Source of the DNA: Candidatus Thiomargarita nelsonii
Lineage (GTDB): Bacteria > Pseudomonadota > Gammaproteobacteria > Beggiatoales > Beggiatoaceae
Length of the DNA stretch: 64,000 nt
Reading direction: 5' to 3'
Assembly: GCA_000785145.2 (NCBI GenBank)
Contig: JSZA02000010.1
Span: forward strand, 23,908-87,907
Position numbers and translations under genes: made by a program. Positions 24,645 to 34,199 of the stretch are shown piece after piece. The notes beneath the pieces are model-generated. The model ran no database searches and was not told the origin of the DNA. It saw only the letters and a program-made list of their open reading frames with translations. Numbering within the stretch: position 1 is the first letter of the stretch; the number at the start of each line of letters is the position of its first letter.

Positions 24645-24995
24645 GATTTAAAGGAGTCCAAAATTTATTTTGGACGCCGACAATGAGCGCATTATAACAT
24701 TTTTTAGTCTGAATTAAATCTTGGACTCCCAAATACAAATTGCAGGACGCAGAGCGTCCATGCAGGCATTCCCACGCTCCGCGCACTCTCTTAAAGTATT
24801 TAAGTATTTGAAATATAATCATATTCTGTAGGGTGGGTAGGGGCAATCCCTTGTGGTTGCCCGCGCAACATCGTTATGGGACGCCCAACCCACCATTGTT
24901 ATAAATTTCAAAGGCTTGGTGGGTGCAGCGAAGCTCTACCCACCCTAAAAAAAAACTTTAAGAGAGTGCGCTTCGCTAAGGGAACGAGAAAACTC
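24645..24995. repeat. composite repeat block
   Basis: The gap 24625-25053 contains, in order, a TCCAAAATTTATTTTGGA palindrome (24657-24674), a GGACGCAGAGCGTCC element (24743-24790), a GTAGGGTGGGTAG element interrupted by GGCAATCCCTTGTGGTTGCC, and its inverted arm ending CTACCCACCCTA (about 24935-24947). This looks like repeats inserted into one another. No gene is visible. Confidence 0.7.
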
Positions 24996-25053
24996 GGCGG
25001 TTGCGTCATAATCTTTTTGAATCACTCATTTTTTAGTCTGAATTGTCACTTTC

Positions 25054-25491
25054 CTACCAGCTTTTTTTACCTTCATTTTTCCAATTGTCCAATTTTAAGG
25101 GATAGCCTAAAGCCTGAATGCGTTGGTAATGCCGCAAATTACCTGTCGTTAATACCAAGTCATTTTCCAAAGCAATGGCAGCAATCATTGGATCAGCACG
25201 CCCAATTGGTTGACCAGCACGTTCCAAATCCGCATAAATTCGGCCTGCCAATTCAGCATTTTCCATATTCAGTGTCAAAATTTCGGCGTTTGAAATAGCG
25301 GATAAAAACTGTTTTATGCGCTCTTCACGTTGCACCTTATGAAAACCTTTGATGACTTCCATTACTGTAATTGTTGAAATGGTGTATTGACCAAATTTCT
25401 TAAAATAGTTATTAGCCCTTTGTTTCACAAAGGCGTTTTTTTGCTTAAAAATCTCAGAAAGAGTATCTGTATCCAGTAGTGATTTATCCAT
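25054..25491 (-). CDS. PIN-domain toxin (VapC-like)
   Basis: 145 aa. Acidic core in SLLDTDTLSEIFK, ISTITVMEVIKGFHK, IGRADPMIAAIAL and LVLTTGNLRHYQRI; the GRADPMIAA motif is typical of VapC/FitB proteins. Overlaps its antitoxin by 8 bp. The last six residues (EGKKSW) are Lys-rich and run to the stop. Appears intact. Confidence 0.93.
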   Translation of the reverse strand: MDKSLLDTDTLSEIFKQKNAFVKQRANNYFKKFGQYTISTITVMEVIKGFHKVQREERIKQFLSAISNAEILTLNMENAELAGRIYADLERAGQPIGRADPMIAAIALENDLVLTTGNLRHYQRIQALGYPLKLDNWKNEGKKSW

Positions 25492-25720
25492 CGTTGCACC
25501 TCAAAGGATGATTTTCACGGGCTTGCATCGCTGACTCAGTAATCTGATCAATGAGATCAGCATCATCCGCAAACAAACCTAGCAATTTATCATTTTCAAC
25601 AGATTGCTTGGTTTTTTGAAGGGGTTTTAGCCACTCAAGTAACTGTTCCATCATTTTTGAACTGTCAATTTTGTATTCCAGATGGATGTCTTGAGGCACT
25701 TTGAGCGTTATGGTACCCAT
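25484..25720 (-). CDS. antitoxin partner of PIN toxin
   Basis: 78 aa, starting MGTITLKVPQDIHLEYKID, an N-terminal strand followed by a helix (MMEQLLEWLKPL), and an acidic C-terminal arm LGLFADDADLIDQITE that should contact the toxin. The pattern LGLFADDADLIDQI is typical of small antitoxins preceding this VapC subgroup. Confidence 0.85.
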   Translation of the reverse strand: MGTITLKVPQDIHLEYKIDSSKMMEQLLEWLKPLQKTKQSVENDKLLGLFADDADLIDQITESAMQARENHPLRCNDG

Positions 25721-25802
25721 TATTAAAACTCCTGTATCTTTAAGTTGGATAAGATCATGGTAATGTCCAATTTGTTATCCTTAACAATCTATCCTATTTT
25801 TT

Positions 25803-26004
25803 GAAAACGCATTTTAGTTGCAGGACGCAGAGCGTCCAGGCAGGCATTCCTTTGCCTCGCGTGGGAACGAGAAAAAAAATCAGCTAATTATAACTATTAT
25901 AACTCTTTTGGGGGAGTTTCGTTGTTTCGGGAATTGAGCGTAGCGGATTTCCCGAAACAACTGTTCAAGGTTTTGACTTATCCGATCGATAATATAATCC
26001 CTGT
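25803..26004. repeat. GGACGCAGAGCGTCC, TTTCGGGAA and GATAAGTCAAAA-type repeats
   Basis: Three repeat families lie end to end: 25803-25875 (shared with 23514-23586), a TTTCGGGAA palindrome at 25922-25960, and TTTTGACTTATCC..TAATCCCTGTAG at 25971-26003. The last runs directly into the copied antitoxin fragment. Confidence 0.75.
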
Positions 26005-26139
26005 AGCGAAGAACATCACGAATTTGCTCACGCTCGTTGAGGGGTGAAATTGTTCTACGCTTGACCAGCCAATCTTGAATAAGCTCTTCAACAGACTGAC
26101 CTATGCTGACAGATTCTTCATGTAACCTCTGATAAAGGT
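26005..26139 (-). pseudogene. transplanted fragment of the VapB-like antitoxin gene
   Basis: About 135 bp virtually identical to 22055-22189, covering SDLYQRLHEESVSIGQSVEE through REQIRDVLR. It is joined on its right to the 3' end of FGE copy 3 right after GCTCAAAGTCGCGC and on its left to repeat DNA, so it is a recombination scar. Confidence 0.85.
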
Positions 26140-26142
26140 CGC

Positions 26143-27201
26143 TCAAAGTCGCGCAACCCACACCACACGGAAACCGACTCCGCCGAACCTGACGACGGGG
26201 ACGAGCCAGTAGCGGTAGGCGGAGCGACAGTAGTCGGCGCTGAGGCCCCACGAACCGCCACGAAGCACTCGGCCTTCTCCCCCTTTCTCCCATACGCTGC
26301 CATCAGTAGGTGCCCCCTGATAACTATCATGGAATGTATCCGCACACCATTCCCGCACATTCCCGTGCATATCATATAAACCAAAAGCATTGGGGGGAAA
26401 CTGACCGACTTCGGTTGTCTTTTGACGATTACGGTCATAATTAACTAAATCGCTAGTGATCGTTTCACCGAAATAAAAGGGAGTCGTCGTCCCAGCACGA
26501 CAGGCATACTCCCATTCTGCCTCACTCGGCAAACGATAAGTCTCACCCGTTAGCGCCGATAATTTCTGACAAAACTCGACGGCATCCTTCCAATAAACCT
26601 TTTCTACTGGCCTCTTTTCACCTTTAAAACGAGAAGGATTATTGCCCATCACCGCTTGCCATTGAGCTTGGGTGACTGGATATTTACCCAGATAAAACGG
26701 TTTTATCGTGACTTGATGTGGTGGTTTTTCCCAGTCCCTTATAGTTGACCCCATTTGAAAAGAGCCACCCGGTATATAAACCCTTTCTAAAGAAACACCA
26801 TTAATCCACTCCGTTTGTTGGGTCGCTTTATGCTGACGGCGTTGAGTGATTTTTCCCTTGGCGTTAACAGTTACCACTTCAAATTCAAATTCTTCGCCGG
26901 TTGAGCTAGATGAGGGTGTCCACAATGAGCTAGAAGACGGTGTCCACAATTCATCAAATTGACAATCAAATAAAATCGGTAAAGTCCGGCGTAATTGCCA
27001 ACCAATATAACGTACTCCGCCATCTTCAAATAAGACTGGTACCATATTAATATTAGGATGAGGACGCACTCGATTGAAGGGAGAAATACTATCTAAAACT
27101 TCCCACGGATTGGCAGTCATTGCCTTTTGCATTTTTTCAGGGGTTAAAATCATGGCCGAAGACAATATTGAACGTCGCTTTGCGTAGTTACTTCGTTTCA
27201 T
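26143..27201 (-). CDS. FGE-sulfatase domain protein with DGR-like variable C-terminus
   Basis: The 352-aa frame is the most complete of three sister genes. A likely internal start gives MILTPEKMQKAMTANPWEVL (27153). Residues ~17-110 form an N-terminal domain seen with other modular sulfur-bacterial proteins (SISPFNRVRPHPNINMVPVL), then a tandem LWTPSSSS linker, then the FGE fold: [44 protein letters not shown]. The last about 30 residues (26171-26253) are the hypervariable part. FGE/C-type lectin folds display diversified residues in known DGR proteins such as Treponema TvpA. Ligand binding is the likely role; sulfatase activation is unlikely. Confidence 0.85.
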   Translation of the reverse strand: MKRSNYAKRRSILSSAMILTPEKMQKAMTANPWEVLDSISPFNRVRPHPNINMVPVLFEDGGVRYIGWQLRRTLPILFDCQFDELWTPSSSSLWTPSSSSTGEEFEFEVVTVNAKGKITQRRQHKATQQTEWINGVSLERVYIPGGSFQMGSTIRDWEKPPHQVTIKPFYLGKYPVTQAQWQAVMGNNPSRFKGEKRPVEKVYWKDAVEFCQKLSALTGETYRLPSEAEWEYACRAGTTTPFYFGETITSDLVNYDRNRQKTTEVGQFPPNAFGLYDMHGNVREWCADTFHDSYQGAPTDGSVWEKGGEGRVLRGGSWGLSADYCRSAYRYWLVPVVRFGGVGFRVVWVARL

Positions 27202-27473
27202 CCCCCAAGGCGCGTTGCACAGGCTCTAAACAAGCCCGGGTTTCGCGTAAATCTTCGACTTTTTGTTGACGGGATTTGGTCACATCCGAAACCACTTGCA
27301 TATTTGGGGCATATAAAATATTATCTGATAAGGGTACTGATGTTACCTAAATGCTGATTCATTTGTTCAAGGCATTGCGCCTTTTGATCGCCTTTAAAAA
27401 GACCAGCGACATTTTTATAAAGCTCAAAGGCAGTATTGATGCCAGAACCCAGGCTGAGGACAGTTTCTAACAT
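27202..27473 (-). pseudogene. frameshifted N-terminal domain of FGE copy 3
   Basis: ATG 27471-27473 opens MLETVLSLGSGINTAFELYK and runs 50 codons to a TAA (27321-27323) after GNISTLIR. A +1 shift then continues LSDNILYAPNMQVVSDVTKS and RQQKVEDLRETRACLEPVQR up to the start of the main frame. The original protein therefore began here. The 50-aa peptide alone might still be made, since its upstream region is conserved in other copies. Confidence 0.7.
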
Positions 27474-27476
27474 TTG

Positions 27477-27760
27477 TATTTTGCTCCTATTAAGGTTTAA
27501 AGGAGTCCAAGATAAATCTCCGACAATGATCGTATTATAACAGGATTATATGATTTTTTGGAAGGGCTTGTACTCAAAGAAATCCTATTTTTTCAAAAAA
27601 TAGGATTTCTGTCGTTTTGTCCACCGACTGTGAGTACAGCGAATGCTCAACAACGAATAAAACTTTCAACCTTACAAAGCTAAAGCTTTGTACTCCAACA
27701 CCCAAAAAAACACGAGGTATTTAGGAGTCCAAAATTTATTTTGGACGAAGCAAATCATAG
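27477..27760. repeat. FGE upstream region copy plus palindromes
   Basis: 27477-27667 repeats 23150-23341, including the AAATCCTATTTTTTC hairpin (27580-27608). It is followed by CAAAGCTAAAGCTTTGTACTCC and a TCCAAAATTTATTTTGGA palindrome at about 27728-27745. 27761-27937 reads, on the minus strand, as a continuation of the small gene below, without a start. Confidence 0.7.
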
Positions 27761-27937
27761 CGGCTTCCACGAACTGCCTTCCCTAGACGGTTGAACAATA
27801 ATTTTGTCCGATGGTTTGTGAGACGATCTCCATATTTTTGAAAACATAGCAGCCATTTCTTTTATTTCTGGCTCTGGTAAGATGGGGAGCGGTAAATGAT
27901 TATCAGCCATCATCATAATTAACTTGCCATAATCAGC

Positions 27938-28108
27938 CTATGCCATCGTTTCCTTGCGACTGAGTTGATCCTCAGAATAACGCTTTAAAATAGTACGCAC
28001 CTTATCCAACTCAGGCGTCTTATCAATTATGCTGATACCTTGCAAAGCCGCATAAATTTTGGCTTGGTGAAGTAAATTGGTCTCAATGTTTATCGTCAAA
28101 GTAGGCAT
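27938..28108 (-). pseudogene. VapB-like antitoxin remnant
   Basis: 56 codons, ATG at 28106-28108. The first 24 residues, MPTLTINIETNLLHQAKIYA and ALQG, are typical of a ribbon-helix-helix antitoxin. After ISIIDKTPELDK the sequence changes character (RTILKRYSEDQLSRKETMA). After the TAG a readable stretch, ADNHLPLPILPEPEIKEMAA, continues. No toxin follows. It is best read as a composite remnant. Confidence 0.5.
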
Positions 28109-28139
28109 AAGGTTTCACCTGTTTAAAAAATCTTGGACT

Positions 28140-28335
28140 CCAAAATACAAATTGCAGGACGCAGAGCGTCCATGCAGGCATTCCCACGCAGAGCGTGGGA
28201 ACGAGAAAAAACCTTAACTACAAGGATTACATTTAAGAAAGGATAAGTCAAAACAGGCACGACAGTCTAATTGGGGATCGTATCGGTTTTGACTTATCCC
28301 TGCTAAAAAATAATCCCTGTAGTTAAAGGTTTTGA
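28140..28335. repeat. GGACGCAGAGCGTCC and GATAAGTCAAAA repeats at the end of the 5-oxoprolinase gene
   Basis: 28153-28206 belongs to the GGACGCAGAGCGTCC family. 28210-28335 contains GATAAGTCAAAA, TCGGTTTTGACTTATCC and TAATCCCTGTAGTTAAAGGT. The second element overlaps the last 11 codons of the neighbouring gene. Confidence 0.8.
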
Positions 28336-31300
28336 CCCAAATCCTCCACCCCCCGGCGTTTCAATCACAAACACATCCCCAGCCTGCATATCAACCGTTG
28401 CCGTCCCCCCCAAATCATCCCTTACACCATCAACACGTTGCACCCAATTCTTCCCAGTTTGTCCAGCCTCACCCCCCGCCATACCATAAGGTGGCACACG
28501 GCGATGTCCTGACAAAATAGAAGCCGTCATCGGCGCCCGAAAACGAATCCGTCGCACCACTCCATCTCCGCCCCGAAAACGTCCATCACCCCCACTATTT
28601 TCACGAAGTGCAAACGACTCCAATAACACCGGAAAACGCCACTCTAACACTTCCGGATCAGTCAAACGAGAATTCGTCATGTGCGTCTGCACCGCAGAAG
28701 TCCCCGAAAAATATGCCCCCGCACCAGAACCACCACAAATCGTTTCATAATATTGATACTTATCATTACCAAACGTAAAATTATTCATAGTCCCTTGAGA
28801 AGCCGCCATCACTCCCAGCGCACCATACAAAGCATCAGTGATACATTGTGACGTTTCCACATTACCAGCAACCACCGCCGCCGGATAAATCGGATTCAAT
28901 AAACACCCTTCTGGAATAATGATCTCCAAAGGTTTCAAACAACCCGCATTCATAGGAATATCATCCGCCACCAAAGTCCGAAAAACATATAACACCGCCG
29001 CCTTACAAACAGCCGTTGGCGCATTAAAATTACTGCTTTGTTGTTTTGAAGTCCCCCTAAAATCAACTATCGCACTACATTTTTCCTTATTAATACTGAC
29101 ATTAACAACAATAGCCGCCCCATCATCTAACTCATAACGGAAATCACCCTCACTTAAAACACCTAATAACTGACGCACCGCCGCCTCAGCATTATCTTGA
29201 ACATGCTGCATATAGGCTTGTACAACCTCCAAACCAAAATGCGCCACCATTTTATCTAACTCATGAACACCCGTCGCATTAGCCGCAACTTGGGCACGTA
29301 AATCGGCTAAATTTTGCTCAACATCACGACTACTAGACAATAAATCTCGCAACTCCGCCTCACGCAACTGCCCCTTCTCAACCAACTTAAACACATCAAT
29401 CACAACCCCCTCATCAAACAACGTATGACTATGAGGCGGCATTGAACCCGGCGTAATCCCCCCAATATCAGCATGATGCCCGCGTGAAGCCACATAAAAT
29501 AAAACCCCTCTTTCTCGTCCCCCCACTCCCACTGCCTCCCCACTAACTCGTCCCCCCACACCCTCCCCACTAGATTCTCGTTCCCACGCTCTGCGTGGGA
29601 ATGCCTGCCTGGACGCTCCGCGTCCTGCACCAAAAACCGGCGTAACCACCGTAACATCGGGCAAATGCGTCCCCCCCTGAAAAGGATTATTCAAAACAAA
29701 CACATCTCCCGGCACCATAGTATCGCCAGCCTCACGAATAACGGCTTGCACACTATCCCCCATAGAACCCAAATGCACCGGCACATGAGGCGCATTAGCA
29801 ATCAAATCACCATTACTATCAAAAACGGCACAAGAAAAATCTAAACGTTCCTTAATATTAACCGAATAAGCCGTATTAGCCAAAGTCGCGCCCATTTGCT
29901 CAGCTATCGATCTAAACAAATTATTAAAAATCTCCAACATCACCGGATCAACACTCGTGCTGATTAAAGCATTATCACTTCTTACTAAGCAACGACTTAA
30001 AACAATATCATAACGAGGCGTGACTTCAGCTACCCAATTAGGCTCAACCACAGTCGTACCCGTTTTCTCAACCAAAATAGCAGGACCCCTGATTTTTTGC
30101 CCCATAGCTAACTGTGAGCGAGAATAAACGGGCGTGGAATGAGCCTGATCACCACTAAGCATTTTGACACTATCGAGCGGACGAGCAAAATCACCACCCC
30201 TAGCCTGCTCCTTTTCCACCACACCAAGATGAGCAATCACTTCCACAGAAACCGCATCCACAATCAAAGACTTATCATCACGCACAAACCCAAAACGTTG
30301 CTGATGCGCGATAGCAAAAGCCGCCCTCATCTCCGCACAAGGCGCAAAATCCACCAACAAAGGCGTATCAGTCCCAGCATAATGTAAATGCACTCGACAT
30401 TGTACCGAAATATTCTCCTCTTCAACTAACTCCCTACGTCCTTGAATTTCCAACTCCTTAAAAACAGAATCAAGCCTTAAAGTATCGCTCAACTCAGCGA
30501 TAATAGATTTTTCGTGCATAACGCGAATATCCGCCAAACCCATCCCTAAAGCAGATAACACGCCCGCCTTAGGATGAATCAAAATCCTTTTCATACCTAA
30601 AGCATCAGCCACCAGACAAGCATGTTGCCCCGCCGCCGCACCAAAACAACACAAAGTATATTCAGTCACATCATAACCGCGTTGCACAGAAATTTTTTTA
30701 ATCGCATTAGCCATATTATCGACAGCGATTTTTAAAAAGCCCTCGGCAACCTGAAAAACAGAACGTTCATGTCCGCAGGCTGCCGCAAGCGCAGAAAATT
30801 TCTCTTTAACGATAGCCTCATCTAGCGGTGCTTGTCCCGATTGACCAAAGACTTGAGGAAAAAAGCGCCCATGTAATTTACCCAACATCACATTACAATC
30901 AGTAATCGTCAACGGACCACCTTGCCGATAACAAGCCGGACCCGGAATTGCGCCCGCCGAATCAGGACCCACCCGAAAACGCAAACCATCAAAATGCACA
31001 ATCGAGCCCCCACCAGCCGCAACAGTATGAATCCGCATAATCGGCGTTCGCATCCGCACCCCGGCGACGAGCGTTTCAAAATCGCGCTCAAAATCACCCG
31101 CATAATGCGACACATCGGTAGAAGTCCCCCCCATATCAAAATTGATCACCTTATGAAAGCCAGCCAAAGCCGCCGTTTTCACCGCCCCCACATAACCGCC
31201 CGCCGGACCAGAAAGAATAGCATCTTTACCTTGAAAGAGATGTGCATCCGTCAACCCCCCATTGGATTGCATAAACAACAACTTGACATCCCCTAACTCA

Positions 31301-31962
31301 GCCGCAACGCTATCCACATAACGGCGCAAAATAGGAGACAAATAAGCATCAACCACCGTCGTATCGCCACGACCGACTAATTTGATGAGGGGGCTCACTT
31401 GATGAGAAACGGAAATTTGACTAAAACCTAAATCACGCGCCAAAGCGGCAACTTCTTGTTCATGCTTAGGAAAGCGATAGCCGTGCATAAAAACAATAGC
31501 GACAGAATCAAACCCTTGAATCTGGACAGATTCTAACGCCGTGCGGACAGAGTCTAAAGCCACCGGAATTAATTCATCGCCTTGTGCGGAATAACGCTCA
31601 TCGACTTCAATGACTTGCTCATATAACAACTCAGGCAAAACAATATTAAGCGCAAACAAATCGGGACGATTTTGATAACCGATTCTTAAAGCATCGCCAA
31701 AACCTTTAGTAATTAATAAAACGGAGCGCTCACCCTTGCGCTCAAGTAAAGCATTAGTCGCCACAGTCGTGCCCATTTTGACAGCGGCAATATTGGGCAC
31801 AGACGAGCCTAAAATATCACGAATGCCTTGTACAGCGGCATCCTGATAAAATTGAGGATTATCAGATAAAAGTTTATGGGATAATAAATGCCCATCAGGA
31901 TGTTGAGCGACAATATCGGTGAAAGTGCCACCTCTGTCGATCCAGAATTGCCATTGGTTCAT
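28303..31962 (-). CDS. 5-oxoprolinase / hydantoinase A+B fusion with in-frame repeat insertion
   Basis: 1219 aa. ATP-dependent 5-oxoprolinase opens 5-oxoproline to glutamate. HyuA part: [14 protein letters not shown] (phosphate-binding), [48 protein letters not shown]. HyuB part from about residue 665: [70 protein letters not shown]. Between TPVF and VLFYVASRG about 42 extra residues ([20 protein letters not shown] and more, Arg/Gly-rich) come from an inserted repeat at about 29508-29636 without breaking the frame. The last 10 residues ([10 protein letters not shown]) come from another repeat. Function may persist if the insert loops out. Confidence 0.93.
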   Translation of the reverse strand: MNQWQFWIDRGGTFTDIVAQHPDGHLLSHKLLSDNPQFYQDAAVQGIRDILGSSVPNIAAVKMGTTVATNALLERKGERSVLLITKGFGDALRIGYQNRPDLFALNIVLPELLYEQVIEVDERYSAQGDELIPVALDSVRTALESVQIQGFDSVAIVFMHGYRFPKHEQEVAALARDLGFSQISVSHQVSPLIKLVGRGDTTVVDAYLSPILRRYVDSVAAELGDVKLLFMQSNGGLTDAHLFQGKDAILSGPAGGYVGAVKTAALAGFHKVINFDMGGTSTDVSHYAGDFERDFETLVAGVRMRTPIMRIHTVAAGGGSIVHFDGLRFRVGPDSAGAIPGPACYRQGGPLTITDCNVMLGKLHGRFFPQVFGQSGQAPLDEAIVKEKFSALAAACGHERSVFQVAEGFLKIAVDNMANAIKKISVQRGYDVTEYTLCCFGAAAGQHACLVADALGMKRILIHPKAGVLSALGMGLADIRVMHEKSIIAELSDTLRLDSVFKELEIQGRRELVEEENISVQCRVHLHYAGTDTPLLVDFAPCAEMRAAFAIAHQQRFGFVRDDKSLIVDAVSVEVIAHLGVVEKEQARGGDFARPLDSVKMLSGDQAHSTPVYSRSQLAMGQKIRGPAILVEKTGTTVVEPNWVAEVTPRYDIVLSRCLVRSDNALISTSVDPVMLEIFNNLFRSIAEQMGATLANTAYSVNIKERLDFSCAVFDSNGDLIANAPHVPVHLGSMGDSVQAVIREAGDTMVPGDVFVLNNPFQGGTHLPDVTVVTPVFGAGRGASRQAFPRRAWERESSGEGVGGRVSGEAVGVGGRERGVLFYVASRGHHADIGGITPGSMPPHSHTLFDEGVVIDVFKLVEKGQLREAELRDLLSSSRDVEQNLADLRAQVAANATGVHELDKMVAHFGLEVVQAYMQHVQDNAEAAVRQLLGVLSEGDFRYELDDGAAIVVNVSINKEKCSAIVDFRGTSKQQSSNFNAPTAVCKAAVLYVFRTLVADDIPMNAGCLKPLEIIIPEGCLLNPIYPAAVVAGNVETSQCITDALYGALGVMAASQGTMNNFTFGNDKYQYYETICGGSGAGAYFSGTSAVQTHMTNSRLTDPEVLEWRFPVLLESFALRENSGGDGRFRGGDGVVRRIRFRAPMTASILSGHRRVPPYGMAGGEAGQTGKNWVQRVDGVRDDLGGTATVDMQAGDVFVIETPGGGGFGSKPLTTGIIF
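29571..29635. repeat. GGACGCAGAGCGTCC-type repeat inside the 5-oxoprolinase gene
   Basis: CTCGTTCCCACGCTCTGCGT ... GGACGCTCCGCGTCCTGCA is the inverse of the intergenic element at 28153-28206 and 23514-23586. It is accompanied on its left by a CTCCCCACTA-type direct repeat (29525-29575). The total insertion keeps the reading frame. Confidence 0.9.
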
Positions 31963-32009
31963 ATTTTAATTGATAGTACTTGATGAGCAAGTTTTTTTGA
32001 CTTGACATT

Positions 32010-32155
32010 GTTGTTGGAGTCCAAAGCTTTAGCTTTGGACATGCCCGCCGTTTGTCCAAAGCTAAAGCTTTGGACTCCATAAAAGGCAAAATGTCAAGAT
32101 CAAAAAACTTGATCATCGAGTAGTAGGAGTCCAAAATTTATTTTGGACGAGCAAA
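32010..32155. repeat. CCAAAGCTTTAGCTTTGG palindrome within a TTTTTTGA inverted repeat, plus TCCAAAATTTATTTTGGA
   Basis: GATGAGCAAGTTTTTTTGACTTGACATT (31982) faces AATGTCAAGATCAAAAAACTTGATCATC (about 32089-32116) around the GGAGTCCAAAGCTTTAGCTT palindrome: an element with its own inverted ends. A TCCAAAATTTATTTTGGA palindrome follows at about 32130-32147. Confidence 0.75.
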
Positions 32156-32157
32156 AT

Positions 32158-32547
32158 TTATTGAATCAGTTTATCCTCAAGTTCAGTATAAAGCTTGAAC
32201 TTGCCGTCAGCAGACAAGAGCAAGGCATTGTGGATTAACGCAGTTGCAATGATAATACGATCTTGCGGATCACTGTGGTGTTCCTGCAAATCAACAGCTT
32301 GGCAGGCGATTTCAGGCGTAATGGGGATGAGTTGTACATCCGAACCAGTCAGTGCTTTATCAAACCATTCATTACGTGGGTAGGGAAGTTGAATTCGATT
32401 ATGCCGATCCAACCAAGAAACCTCAAACAAGCTGATAGCCGACACACCCACTTGGTCAGCCAGTTCGATATGCTCCAGCCAAGTTGTTTTCAATTTGGGG
32501 TTTTGGTTGATCCACCACAACCAAACATGTGTATCTAGAACAATCAT
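32158..32547 (-). CDS. VapC-type PIN toxin
   Basis: 129 aa. IVLDTHVWLWWINQ (Asp), ISLFEVSWLDRHNRIQL (Glu), EHHSDPQDRIIIATAL (the DPQDR motif with two Asp) and LLLSADGKF. Same subgroup as the toxin at 20023. Its start overlaps the antitoxin stop by 4 bp. Intact. Confidence 0.94.
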   Translation of the reverse strand: MIVLDTHVWLWWINQNPKLKTTWLEHIELADQVGVSAISLFEVSWLDRHNRIQLPYPRNEWFDKALTGSDVQLIPITPEIACQAVDLQEHHSDPQDRIIIATALIHNALLLSADGKFKLYTELEDKLIQ

Positions 32548-32765
32548 AAAGAAAAATCCCAGTCTGATGAGGGGACACTGTCAAAAATATCACCCATTAT
32601 TTTTACTTTACCTGCAATATCTGGATGTGGGGTGCGCTTTACACGTTTAGTCACATCTTTCAGTACCAGAAAAATAGTCTCAAATTGTTTATTTGCTGGT
32701 AGTTTGGGCAGATATTTGAGGTTACCGGATCGATCAGTTTCAAGAATCAAGCGTTCAGCATACAT
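32544..32765 (-). CDS. antitoxin partner of PIN toxin
   Basis: 73 aa, MYAERLILETDRSGNLKYLP at the start and an end IMGDIFDSVPSSDWDFSL typical of short antitoxins of this VapC subgroup (acidic, 'D-I-x-x-S-V-P-x-x-D-W'). GGAGAAG ribosome site 6 bp upstream. Binds and silences the toxin and probably the promoter. Confidence 0.85.
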   Translation of the reverse strand: MYAERLILETDRSGNLKYLPKLPANKQFETIFLVLKDVTKRVKRTPHPDIAGKVKIMGDIFDSVPSSDWDFSL

Positions 32766-32892
32766 ATACTTCTCCTTTCAGTCGAAATGACAATCAAAAA
32801 CATACTTGGTAAAGAGAGGAGATTCTTTGAATGTAATTATACTGTTTATAGTGACATTTATTTTAAATTAGATGCACAAAAATTTTATCACG

Positions 32893-32960
32893 ATCACCTT
32901 ATGAAAGCCAGCCAGCCCTTTTCACCGCCCCCACATTCGCCTTGGGCGGAATAACGCTAA
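32893..32960 (-). pseudogene. scraps of the 5-oxoprolinase gene
   Basis: ATCACCTTATGAAAGCCAGC, TTTTCACCGCCCCCACAT and GGCGGAATAACGCT match 31145-31190 and about 31588 of the 5-oxoprolinase gene, joined with the intervening DNA missing. This shows past recombination across the TA pair. Nothing else is recognisable in 32766-33042. Confidence 0.6.
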
Positions 32961-33042
32961 ACATTATATTTTAATCGGAGTCCAAAATTTATTGATTGAA
33001 AATGTTAAAATACTACCTATCATACTTCTTTGGAGGCACATT

Positions 33043-34086
33043 ATGAAATTTCCCTACAGCATTTGTGATTTTTATAAACTCATCACAAACGATTTTTTCT
33101 ACGTTGATCGCACCAACCGCATTCCTCTCATTGAAAAGGCGGTTATCCTGAATTGGGATTTTTCGAGTATCGATCCCACCGGAGAACCGCGTGAAACGAA
33201 GAACCGGGCGTAAATTCGGCAAAGAATGCACAATCATATCAATGGCAGCTTTGAACAGTTCATCAGCAATTATAAAGGTTTTTGGGATTATGACATTCAA
33301 CTTCATCCAACAGATGCGCTGCGTTCACTGCAATCGGTTTTTGCAGCCGTTAAAAGCACTCCCTATAAAATATACCTATTGATTGATGAATATGACACCA
33401 TCTTCAAAGCCGTTAAATCAGGCACAAAAGGGCTGGGCATAGATCGTATATTCATCACTGGCGTTTCACCCGTCGTGATGAGTGATATTACCAGCGGCTT
33501 TAACATGGCCGAAAATATTTACTTTGAACCGGAATTTAATAACTTGTGTGGCTTTTGGGAAACTGAGATAGCTGAGGCTCTACAGCAAATTGCTATTTCT
33601 TGCAACTTATCAACTGAAAAAGTCACCCAAGTGCTTGAAATTATGCGGGTATTTTACGATGGTTATAACTTTAGCAACGAGCCTCAAGCGTTAATCTACA
33701 ACCCAACATTGGCACTTTACTTTCTAAAGCATTTTCAAAAGCGTTGCCAATATCCGCGTCGCATTTTGGACACCAACTTGGCAATGGATAAAGGGAAAAT
33801 TACTTACATCCGTCCCGATATGCGACAATATCAGTTGTTGGATTTTTTGATTGAATTTAAATATGTCAGCTTGAAAAAAGCGGAATTGAGTGGTGAACAG
33901 GCCAAAAAAATGAGCCTTTCCGAACTGAATGCTTTAGAAGCCGTCAAAGAAAAAATAGCCGAATCAAAAACGCAACTTAATAATTATCGGCAAATTTTGC
34001 TCTCTCATTATGGCAACAAATTACGCTTACGTACTTATAGTGTCGTGGCGGTGGGCTATGAGCGCTTGGTGGTTTGTGAAATATAA
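33043..34086 (+). pseudogene. AAA-ATPase/PD-(D/E)XK (DUF1703-type) gene with deletions
   Basis: 33043 (after GGAGG) starts MKFPYSICDFYKLITNDFFY and VDRTNRIPLIEKA, but the next family block with the Walker A loop (normally RPRRFGKS) is missing. It resumes at NWDFSSIDPTGEP and then shifts frame. 33226-34086 continues HNHINGSFEQF, YLLIDEYD (Walker B), RIFITGVSPVVMSDITSGFN, FYDGYNFSN and LYFLKHF. About 20 residues after LIDEYD are also absent. The C-terminal nuclease domain is cut short after NKLRLRTYSVVAVGYERL. A further scrap of the family end lies at 35571. Confidence 0.85.
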
Positions 34087-34141
34087 AAGTTAAGGGCAAC
34101 CATAAAGGATTGCCCCTACATGTAATATCATTTTTAATCAA

Positions 34142-34195
34142 TAGTAGGAGTCCAAAATTTATTTTGGACGAGTCCAAGATAAATCTTGGACTCCT
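34142..34195. repeat. two adjacent TCCAA palindromes
   Basis: TCCAAAATTTATTTTGGA (about 34151-34168) and TCCAAGATAAATCTTGGA (about 34173-34190), each with the GGAGT/ACTCC flank on one side. A TAAGGGCAACCATAAAGGAT element precedes at 34089. Confidence 0.85.
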
Positions 34196-34199
34196 GAAT

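Noticed and set aside
20789..27201. The FGE genes as true sulfatase activators
   Set aside because: No sulfatase gene is nearby, there are several copies with hypervariable ends and the fold is used for ligand display in DGR systems; enzymatic activity is not supported.
30139..31296. Plus-strand open frames within the 5-oxoprolinase gene
   Set aside because: Shadow frames of a well-supported gene; no ribosome site or domain.
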